Shown: positions 9,143 to 15,577 of the stretch, piece after piece
How the letters are laid out: every line of letters starts with the position of its first letter
Numbering within the stretch: position 1 is the stretch's first letter
Assembly: GCA_022825925.1 (NCBI GenBank)
Contig: JAJDVW010000008.1
Span: 1 to 64,000 of the forward strand
Direction of reading: 5' to 3'
DNA from: Pseudomonadales bacterium
GTDB taxonomy: Bacteria > Pseudomonadota > Gammaproteobacteria > Pseudomonadales > Azotimanducaceae
Length of the DNA stretch: 64,000 nt
Notes under the pieces: model-generated
Seen by the model: only the letters and a program-made list of their open reading frames with translations
Databases searched by the model: none
Told to the model about the DNA's origin: nothing
Made by a program: the position numbers and the translations under genes

Positions 9143-9218
9143 GTGTCCCCCCGTTTGGCACCCGAAAACGCCCAATTATGCCATGCGTTCAGGCGTCCAC
9201 GGTCGGTTGCTTCCCGGC

Positions 9219-9449
9219 TCAGAGCGCCGTCCACTCCTCCACGTCGATTGGCCGGTCGAGGATGCCCTCTACCTGCTGGATCATCATGCGGAGCTGGGGG
9301 ACGGAATACTCGTCGTTGGAGGGCACGGCAAGGCGACGGCTCCGGTACAGCATGAACTGGTGCCGGGATCCCGAGAATGGGCCGTCGAACTCGAGCTTGC
9401 GCAGGCGACGGATGAAGATGCGGCGCCTACAGGGCGTCCATTGACTCAC
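9219..9449 (-). CDS. HicA-family mRNA interferase toxin
   Basis: A 76-residue double-stranded-RNA-binding-fold toxin of the HicA (YcfA) family, which cleaves mRNAs when freed from HicB. It contains the GSRHQFMLYRSRRLAVP segment with the catalytic His of the G-S-x-H motif, followed by the helix PQLRMMIQQVEG. The start is GTG at 9449, which overlaps the 3' end of the HicB-like gene by 23 bases. The order is antitoxin then toxin, so translation of the toxin depends on its antitoxin. The length is normal, with no sign of decay. Confidence 0.75.
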   Translation of the reverse strand: MSQWTPCRRRIFIRRLRKLEFDGPFSGSRHQFMLYRSRRLAVPSNDEYSVPQLRMMIQQVEGILDRPIDVEEWTAL

Positions 9450-9699
9450 GCGCCGGCTCCGCGTTCAGGTCGATCCCTGACAGAACGGGGATGGAGTGGC
9501 CCAGCTTCAGGCCGAGGACGAGCCAATCCTCCAGCGTCGAACGTAACACGTGCTCGCACTCGACGAGCGTGGGGCCGAACGCGATCACGCCGCTGCACGG
9601 GGGAATCGCGCCCGAGAAGGTCCCGTCATCCAGCTTGTCGTAGTCGGCCGCCGACATCGCCTGCTCGATATAGTCGCTGAGAACGCACCCGGAACTCAT
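9427..9699 (-). CDS. HicB-family antitoxin
   Basis: A 90-residue HicB-like antitoxin. The degenerate RNase-H-like fold is visible as FSGAIPPCSGVIAFGPTLVECEH followed by LEDWLVLGLKLG, the usual pattern in which an inactive RNase H domain binds and blocks HicA. The ATG at 9699 is preceded by GAGGG at a good distance, whereas the longer GTG frame at 9711 is not. No C-terminal HTH or ribbon-helix-helix domain is evident, so autoregulation may be weak or indirect. It is the upstream gene of a two-gene operon with the HicA-like toxin. Confidence 0.75.
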   Translation of the reverse strand: MSSGCVLSDYIEQAMSAADYDKLDDGTFSGAIPPCSGVIAFGPTLVECEHVLRSTLEDWLVLGLKLGHSIPVLSGIDLNAEPARESMDAL

Positions 9700-9798
9700 T
9701 GGATCCCTCACGTCCTAGGGTGGGTGAACCTTGGGTGGCGATTCTACGCCAACCTCCCATCGCTCGGACGGGGTGGTCGCGAAAGCGCCGGCCGGGCA

Positions 9799-10599
9799 TC
9801 AAAGCCCTTCCGTCAGCTTGCGCATCCCCTCCCCGAGTTCCGCGAACGCCGCACGCACGATGAAGCGGTCCCAGCCGATGCAGAAGTCGCGCACGCCGAG
9901 GTCGATGTAGCGCTTCGCCTGCTCCACCGCGCCGATCTCGGCCCGCGGGCGGATACCGTATTCGAGGGACTTGGCGATGACGATTTCCTCGAAGGCGCGG
10001 ATCTCCGGCGTGCCCTGGAGCCCCGGATTGCCGCGCGAGAAGCTGAAGTCGGCCGGTCCCCACTGGGTCATGTCGACGCCGCGTTCCCGGGCCCGGTCCA
10101 TGACGGGGTCGATGTTCTCCACGGTGACGTTCTTCTCGATCATGATCGCGAAGACGATGGACTCGAGGTCGGCCAGGTACGCGCTCGTGTCGTAGCTCGT
10201 CAGCGCCGGCCGCCGCAGCTTCACGCCCATGGCGCCGCCCGTATTGGGCGTGTCCGGCGCGATCACGCGGTGACAGGTGTCGACGTCCTCGGGCGTGCGG
10301 ATGTCGGTGAAGAGCACGGCCTTGAACCCGGCGCCGAGCGCGGCCTGCGCCCAGAACCCCTGGCCTTCCTGGTCGAGCTTGATCATGAGGGGCAGGTTGC
10401 CGCCGCACTGGCCCGCGCGGGCGAGGTGGTAGAGGAGCCCCATGTCGAAGGTCGAGTACTCCGCGACGAACTCCGCGTAGTCGAAAAGCCCCGTGTCGCC
10501 GATCATCTCGGGGATGTCGGCATCGGTGAACAGGAAGTGCGTGCTGACCGTCGGCAGGTCGCGGTCGAGCTTGTCGCGCAGCGCGTTCGGCATGAGCAT
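9799..10599 (-). CDS. HpcH/HpaI aldolase/citrate lyase family protein
   Basis: A 266-residue TIM-barrel class II pyruvate-type aldolase. Typical features are DYAEFVAEYSTFD near the N-terminus (substrate/metal region), GAGFKAVLFTDIRTPED, the metal-binding Glu region IVFAIMIEKNVTVENID, and GPADFSFSRG. Such enzymes cleave or form 2-keto-3-deoxy or 4-hydroxy-2-oxo acids; the substrate here is unknown. The ATG at 10599 is preceded by GAGGATCG. It is divergent from the sulfatase pair with 112 bases between the starts, so both directions may share a control region and act on the same class of compounds. Confidence 0.87.
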   Translation of the reverse strand: MLMPNALRDKLDRDLPTVSTHFLFTDADIPEMIGDTGLFDYAEFVAEYSTFDMGLLYHLARAGQCGGNLPLMIKLDQEGQGFWAQAALGAGFKAVLFTDIRTPEDVDTCHRVIAPDTPNTGGAMGVKLRRPALTSYDTSAYLADLESIVFAIMIEKNVTVENIDPVMDRARERGVDMTQWGPADFSFSRGNPGLQGTPEIRAFEEIVIAKSLEYGIRPRAEIGAVEQAKRYIDLGVRDFCIGWDRFIVRAAFAELGEGMRKLTEGL

Positions 10600-10711
10600 G
10601 GGCGATCCTCGGGTGCGGCAAACCAAGGAGCATACCGCCAAGCGGCGACGCGGCGCTCCACTGGACCGCGTCTGGCCTATCATCGGACGGCATCCAAGGG
10701 GAGGAGAGGAC

Positions 10712-12220
10712 ATGGGAGCACAGGTTCGACATCGGTCCGGCTGGCGGAGGCGCGTACGTCGCGCGCTCTTTGCCGCGCTGGCGGTGCCGGCGGCGTGGGC
10801 GTGGGCGGCCGAAACCGAGGCGCCCGCCCCGCCCAACATCGTCATCATCCTGCCCGACGACCTCGGGCGCCACGACGTCAGCATGCACGGCACGGACATC
10901 GCCACCCCGCACATCGACGGCATCGCCCGCGATGGCGTGCTGCTGTCGCGCTTCTACACGGCGCCGGTGTGCTCGCCTACGCGCGCGGGCCTGATGACGG
11001 GGCGCTATCCGATCCACGCCGGCCTCATGCGTTCGGCGATCGCGCCGTGGCGGGACTACGGACTCGACCCGGACGAGGTCCTGCTGCCTGAAGTCCTGGA
11101 GCGCGCGGGGTACGAGCACCGCGCCATCTTCGGCAAGTGGCACCTGGGGCATTTCCAGCGCAAGTGGCACCCCTTGCGGCGGGGCTTCACCGAGTTCGCG
11201 GGCCACAACTTCGCGGTCGATTTCTTCACCCACGAACGCCTCGGAGAACGGGACTGGAGCCTCGGCTACGAGCCGCTGGTCGAGGAAGGCTACGCCACGG
11301 ACCTCATGACCGACCGGGCCGTGCGCTTCATCGCCGAGCACGCGGACGAGGCGGCGCCGTTCTTCCTCTACCTGCCGTTCGGGGCGCCGCACTCGCCGAC
11401 CCAGGCGAAGGAAGAGGACCTGCCACTGTACGACCACCTGTCGGCCATCGAGATGCCCCCGGGCTTTGCGGCGGCGACGGGGGTGGACCGCCCGTGGCCG
11501 CTCGACGAACGCACGAAGCTGCGGCGCATCCACGCGGCGATGGTCCATGCCCTCGACGTCGGCATCGGGCGGGTGCTCGAGGCCCTCGACGAGCATGGCG
11601 TCGCCGAGAACACGCTGGTGCTCTTCTTCAGCGACAACGGCGGCTCCGTCGGGATCGGCGACAACGGTCCGTGGCAGGGCTGCAAGGCGACGGTGTACGA
11701 AGGCGGCATTCGCGTCGCGGCCGCCGCCCGCTGGCCGGCGGGCGGCATCGCCGGCGGGCGCGACGTGTCGGTGCCCCTCGCGTACATCGACGTGCTGCCG
11801 ACCCTCATGCGCGCGGCGGGCATCCCCGACCACGGCGGCAAGCCCCTCGACGGGGTGGACGTGCTGGACGTGCTGACGGGCCGGCAGGACGCGCTCGAGC
11901 GGGACCTCTACTCGTACGTCGCCGTAACGGAGGACCGCGACCAGGTCGCGGTCTCGGAGGGGGACTGGAAACTCGTGGTCTTCGGACCGGACCTCCGGCG
12001 GCCCGGCGCCGCGGAAGCGTCGACGCGGCAGCTCTTCCGGCTGGACGAAGACCCGCTTGAGCGGAACGACGTGGCGGGCGACCATCCGGACATCGTGAAG
12101 CGGCTCACGGAGAAGGCGATCGCCTTCCGGGCGCTGGAGCCGCCGGACCCGATGCCCTCGTTCTCCGTAGGGATGGACGGGTTCGTGCCGCCGCCCAACT
12201 GGCAGTTCGGCGGCGACTGA
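10712..12220 (+). CDS. sulfatase (arylsulfatase family S1), copy 1
   Basis: A 502-residue exported sulfatase. The N-terminus is a basic stretch plus a hydrophobic signal (LFAALAVPAAWAWA). The first metal Asp pair is in LPDDLGRHD. The formylglycine motif CSPTR (Cys87-Arg91) is intact, followed by GRYPIHAG, FGKWHLGH and the late SDNGG metal site. An anaerobic or FGE-type maturase would be needed, and none is in this window. The ATG is preceded by GAGGAGAGGAC. A very similar second copy follows after 63 bases, which points to tandem duplication. Substrates could be sulfated carbohydrates or aryl sulfates; sequence alone does not decide. Confidence 0.92.
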   Translation: MGAQVRHRSGWRRRVRRALFAALAVPAAWAWAAETEAPAPPNIVIILPDDLGRHDVSMHGTDIATPHIDGIARDGVLLSRFYTAPVCSPTRAGLMTGRYPIHAGLMRSAIAPWRDYGLDPDEVLLPEVLERAGYEHRAIFGKWHLGHFQRKWHPLRRGFTEFAGHNFAVDFFTHERLGERDWSLGYEPLVEEGYATDLMTDRAVRFIAEHADEAAPFFLYLPFGAPHSPTQAKEEDLPLYDHLSAIEMPPGFAAATGVDRPWPLDERTKLRRIHAAMVHALDVGIGRVLEALDEHGVAENTLVLFFSDNGGSVGIGDNGPWQGCKATVYEGGIRVAAAARWPAGGIAGGRDVSVPLAYIDVLPTLMRAAGIPDHGGKPLDGVDVLDVLTGRQDALERDLYSYVAVTEDRDQVAVSEGDWKLVVFGPDLRRPGAAEASTRQLFRLDEDPLERNDVAGDHPDIVKRLTEKAIAFRALEPPDPMPSFSVGMDGFVPPPNWQFGGD

Positions 12221-12283
12221 ACGACGCTTCGCGGACCGGCCCGGGGCGCTATCGTCGAGCGGCCACGGACGAGGAGGGGAGCA

Positions 12284-13798
12284 ATGGACCGACACGTTCG
12301 GCGGGGAAGCGGACGCGCGCGTCGCGGGCTGACCAGGGTGCTGCGGCGGCCCGTCGCATGGGCGTGCTGTGCGGTCGCGGCTTCGGCCGCTGCCTGGGGC
12401 CAGGAACTGCCCAACATCGTCATCATCGTCCCCGACGACCTCGGACGCTACGACGTGAGCATGCACGGCGGCGACATCGCGACGCCCCACATCGACGGCA
12501 TCGCCCGCGACGGGGTGCTGCTGTCGCGCTTTTGCTCGGCGCCGGTCTGCTCGCCCACCCGCACGGGCATCATGACCGGCCGCTACCCGATCCACGCCGG
12601 CCTCATGCGTTCGGTCGTGGCGCCCTGGCGCGACTACGGGCTCGACACGAGCGAGGTCCTGCTGCCGCAGGTGCTCGAGCGGGCCGGGTACGAACACCGG
12701 GCCATCTTCGGCAAGTGGCACCTCGGCCATTTCAAGCGCCGGTGGCACCCGCTGCGGCGCGGCTTCACGGAGTTCGTGGGCTTCGGCTTCGCGGTCGACT
12801 ACTTCACCCACGAGCGGCTCGGCGAGCGGGACTGGAGCCTGGGTTACGAGCCGCTGTACGAGGAGGGCTACGCCACCGACCTGCTGGCCGACCGGGCCGT
12901 CAACTTCATCGCCGAGCACGCGGAGGACGCCGCGCCGTTCTTCCTCTACGTGCCGTTCGGCGCGCCGCACACGCCGACCCAGGCGAAGGCGGAGGACCTG
13001 CCGCTCTACGACGGGCTGTCGGCCATCGAGCCGCCCCGGAGCTGGGAGGTGGCCACGGGCCACAACCCGCTGATGCCGCTCGAGGAGCGCACGACGCTAC
13101 GGCGCGTACACGCGGCGATGGTCCACGCACTCGACGTCGGCATTGGACGCATCCTGGACGCCCTCGACACGCACGGCATCGCGGACGACACGCTGCTGCT
13201 CTTCTTCAGCGACAACGGCGGCTCCGTGGGCATCGGGGACAACGGCCCGTTCAGGGGCTGCAAGGCGACGGTGTACGAGGGGGGCATCCGGGTCGCGGCG
13301 GCGGCGCGGTGGCCGGCCGCGAACGTGTCCGGCGGACGCGACGTCTCCGTGCCCCTCGCCTACATCGACGTGCTGCCCACCCTGATGCGCGTGGCCGGCA
13401 TCGACGACCACGGCGGCAAACCCCTCGACGGCGTGGACGTGCTGGACGTGCTGACCGGGGAGCGGGACGCCCTCGAACGGGACCTCTACTCGTTCGTGGC
13501 GCGCACGGAGGAGCTCGACCAGGTGGCGGTCTCGGAAGGGGACTGGAAGCTCGTGGCCATCGGTCCGCACCTTACGAACGAGGGCGCCGTGGAAGCGTCG
13601 AAGCGGGAGCTGTTCCGGCTGGACGAAGATCCGCTCGAACGCCACGACGTGGCCGCCGACCATCCGGATGTCGTCGCGCGGCTCACCGGGAAGGCCATCG
13701 CCTTCCGGTCGCTGCAGCCGCCCGATCCGGTGGCTCTTTACTCCACGGGCGAGGGGACGTTCACGCCGCCGCCGAACTGGCAGTTCGGGGTCGAGTGA
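12284..13798 (+). CDS. sulfatase (arylsulfatase family S1), copy 2
   Basis: A 504-residue paralogue of the preceding sulfatase, collinear along its whole length. It has its own signal (VAWACCAVAASAAAWG), VPDDLGRYD, an intact CSPTR (Cys89-Arg93), the same FGKWHLGHF and SDNGGSVGIGDNGP blocks, and the same PPPNWQFG terminus. Differences cluster in the signal peptide and in surface stretches such as EPPRSWEVATGHNP against EMPPGFAAATGVDR. That pattern fits divergence of substrate preference after duplication. The ATG follows GAGGAGGGGAGCA. It is probably cotranscribed with copy 1, and a GC-rich hairpin follows the stop. Confidence 0.92.
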   Translation: MDRHVRRGSGRARRGLTRVLRRPVAWACCAVAASAAAWGQELPNIVIIVPDDLGRYDVSMHGGDIATPHIDGIARDGVLLSRFCSAPVCSPTRTGIMTGRYPIHAGLMRSVVAPWRDYGLDTSEVLLPQVLERAGYEHRAIFGKWHLGHFKRRWHPLRRGFTEFVGFGFAVDYFTHERLGERDWSLGYEPLYEEGYATDLLADRAVNFIAEHAEDAAPFFLYVPFGAPHTPTQAKAEDLPLYDGLSAIEPPRSWEVATGHNPLMPLEERTTLRRVHAAMVHALDVGIGRILDALDTHGIADDTLLLFFSDNGGSVGIGDNGPFRGCKATVYEGGIRVAAAARWPAANVSGGRDVSVPLAYIDVLPTLMRVAGIDDHGGKPLDGVDVLDVLTGERDALERDLYSFVARTEELDQVAVSEGDWKLVAIGPHLTNEGAVEASKRELFRLDEDPLERHDVAADHPDVVARLTGKAIAFRSLQPPDPVALYSTGEGTFTPPPNWQFGVE

Positions 13799-13803
13799 GG
13801 ACA

Positions 13804-13821
13804 CCCCCTCCGCGCAGGGGG
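13804..13821. terminator. terminator-like hairpin between convergent genes
   Basis: CCCCCT (13804-13809) pairs with AGGGGG (13816-13821) around a six-base loop. It starts six bases after the sulfatase stop and 33 bases from the hipA stop on the other strand. No clear T-run follows, so it may act as a shared weak terminator or simply as a 3'-end stabiliser. Confidence 0.35.
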
Positions 13822-13853
13822 ACTGTCCCGCCCTGTCTCGAACGCATTGCGTC

Positions 13854-15110
13854 TCAACGGCGCCCCTGGTCCGTCAGCCAGCGGATCTCGGAGTGATCGA
13901 AGGCGGGGACGTACCGGCGACAGTCGTCCTCGCTCATGCCAAGCGACCTGCACAACGGCCGCCATCGCGCGCTTATGGTCGCGGCCATCTCGCACGCGTC
14001 TAGCCGGGCGGCTTGGCGCTCGACGTCGAACAGCGGGGCCGCTTCGATGGCCGCCTCGACCGATGCCTCGTACCCGCTCGAGTCGCTGATGCCCGTCTGG
14101 AGATACCCGCTGCGGTCGGGGCGGGGGTTGATGTCGAAGGCCGGAGAGAGCTTCCAGGTGCGATCGCCCGCGTAGAGGAAGCCGTGGTTCTTCAGGTGGT
14201 CGTCGTCGTTCGACACCAGAATGGAGAACACGATGCGGCGGTGCAGCTCCTGCAACTCGGTGCGCAGCTCCGGGAGGCCCCCGCAGTTCGAGCGCATGGT
14301 GTCGGCGAGGTCAGAGTAGTAGCCGGCCTCACTGCCCGATTTGCCGAGGAAGGTGCGTGCCGAGGCGTAGTGGAGCCGTCGCCCGGATGCTCGGTCGAAA
14401 CGCCGCACCAAGGCGACGGGGTACGCGGAGTTGCCCAGGGCCAGGTGCGCAGTGGCCGCACGGACGCCGACCTCTTCGGCGAGGCGGAGGGCCGCGACCT
14501 CCATGCGCTCGACCGGGAGGAGGTCGTGGGTCGAGGTGAACTTGGCGACGTGCAGGATGCCGTTCTCGTCTTCGAAGTCGCACTTGGGGCGGGCGCCGCC
14601 CAGGGTGCTTCCCGCCCCGCGGAGCTCGTGTGCGGCGCGGTCGACATCGACGCCCCGGCCCGTTTCGAAGGCTTTCGCGTAGCGCCGGAAGTCCGTCAGG
14701 GTCGCCAGCCGCGGGACCGGTCGCGGGTTGGCGGCGGGCGGTGTGCCCGGGTCGTCCAGGAACCGGAGAGCGCCCATGCGAGTGCGGTCGTTGACGGCCA
14801 GCAGGTAGTCGAGTTCCGTCGGCCGCCCGCCGGCGTCCCGGGCGATGACGCGGCGTCCCCAGCTATCCGGCGCGCAGTCGGCGAACACGCCGGCCAGGGC
14901 ATCGCGAGGGTCTGCGGCGGAGGCCGAGGAGAAGAACGGCTGTGGGCCAAGGGGCAACGTCGGCGCGAGGGCGAATGCGTGGTCGGCTTCGAGCCACGCA
15001 TCGGCGTAGCGGAAGGTGGAGATCTGCTTGTCGCGGCGTGCCTCGAAGTGCAGCGTGCCCACCGGCAACAGCGACTCGCCGAGCGCAACGTGGACCGGGT
15101 CGACGGTCAA
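13854..15110 (-). CDS. hipA: HipA-family serine/threonine kinase toxin
   Basis: A 418-residue HipA-like kinase. The N-subdomain is followed by FADCAPDSWGRRV, the ATP-loop segment GSTLGGARPK (about residues 167-176), HVAKF with the ATP-anchoring Lys, the catalytic block NDDDHLKNHGFLY, and the metal Asp in LSPAFDINP. HipA kinases phosphorylate targets such as glutamyl-tRNA synthetase and induce growth arrest (family knowledge). The start is TTG at 15110, overlapping the hipB stop as TTGA, which couples toxin translation to the antitoxin. All kinase motifs look intact. Confidence 0.9.
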   Translation of the reverse strand: MTVDPVHVALGESLLPVGTLHFEARRDKQISTFRYADAWLEADHAFALAPTLPLGPQPFFSSASAADPRDALAGVFADCAPDSWGRRVIARDAGGRPTELDYLLAVNDRTRMGALRFLDDPGTPPAANPRPVPRLATLTDFRRYAKAFETGRGVDVDRAAHELRGAGSTLGGARPKCDFEDENGILHVAKFTSTHDLLPVERMEVAALRLAEEVGVRAATAHLALGNSAYPVALVRRFDRASGRRLHYASARTFLGKSGSEAGYYSDLADTMRSNCGGLPELRTELQELHRRIVFSILVSNDDDHLKNHGFLYAGDRTWKLSPAFDINPRPDRSGYLQTGISDSSGYEASVEAAIEAAPLFDVERQAARLDACEMAATISARWRPLCRSLGMSEDDCRRYVPAFDHSEIRWLTDQGRR

Positions 15111-15469
15111 AACAACGCTCCGTCGGGGACATCGGGGTCAGCGGGTTTCGCATCGCCGTCGCGCCGGTGCGGCCTGCGTACGCGGCGGGGCAGGTGCTGC
15201 CGGTCGATCAGTTGGCCGATGTCGTCCTGATCCTCGGGGAGCAGATTCGCCAGCCGATCCAGCTTGCCGAAGGCGAGCAACGCCATCGCCAGCGAGCCGA
15301 TGCCGACCCCTGGATCGCCGGCCTCCAGACGCTTGACCGTGCCGACCGACACGCCCATTCTGCCCGCGAGATCGGCTTGGGTGATGCGTCGGCGACGCCG
15401 TGCTACGGAGAGGTCCTCGCCCAGCGCACGCATCGTCCGAAGCGTCGCCGGGGAGATGTGGTCGTTCAT
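15107..15469 (-). CDS. hipB: HipB-like HTH antitoxin
   Basis: A 120-residue Xre/Cro-type regulator with one HTH (ITQADLAGRMGVSVGTVKRLEAG, shown here as the segment around residues 29-52), followed by a helical dimerisation region and a flexible Arg-rich tail that could insert into HipA. It is expected to neutralise HipA and repress its own operon. There is no Shine-Dalgarno sequence before the ATG at 15469. A TATATA box lies about 11 bases upstream on the coding strand, so a leaderless transcript is likely. Palindromic TTAACG/CGTTAA sites overlap that promoter. Confidence 0.88.
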   Translation of the reverse strand: MNDHISPATLRTMRALGEDLSVARRRRRITQADLAGRMGVSVGTVKRLEAGDPGVGIGSLAMALLAFGKLDRLANLLPEDQDDIGQLIDRQHLPRRVRRPHRRDGDAKPADPDVPDGALF

Positions 15470-15509
15470 TTAACGTTCTTTATATAGATCGTTAATGGGC
15501 TTTAATGAA
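15465..15509 (-). promoter_or_regulatory. hipBA promoter/operator, AT-rich palindromes
   Basis: In an otherwise GC-rich genome this stretch is markedly A+T-rich. TTAACG (15470-15475) and CGTTAA (15490-15495) form an inverted repeat around TATATA (15481-15486). A second inverted pair, TTCATT (15465-15470) and AATGAA (15504-15509), brackets it. Both are placed to block RNA polymerase at the hipB start. By analogy with known HipB operators this is the autoregulatory site; the assignment is inferred. Confidence 0.6.
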
Positions 15510-15556
15510 CTATATCATGTCTATTAGCCGACCGGATGCGCGTTGAACGTCGGGAC

Positions 15557-15577
15557 GGGCGACCGCGAGGGTCGCCC
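15557..15577 (-). terminator. hairpin directly after the M16 peptidase gene
   Basis: GGGCGACC (15557-15564) and GGTCGCCC (15570-15577) form a perfect 8-bp stem with a 5-base loop. The stem begins within the stop codon of the M16 peptidase gene. No long T-run follows. It probably ends or stabilises that transcript and separates it from hipBA. Confidence 0.45.

Noticed and set aside
9626-13063. Very long minus-strand frame through the aldolase and sulfatases
   Set aside because: It is a shadow of codon bias. The aldolase is in a different minus frame and the sulfatases are on the plus strand.
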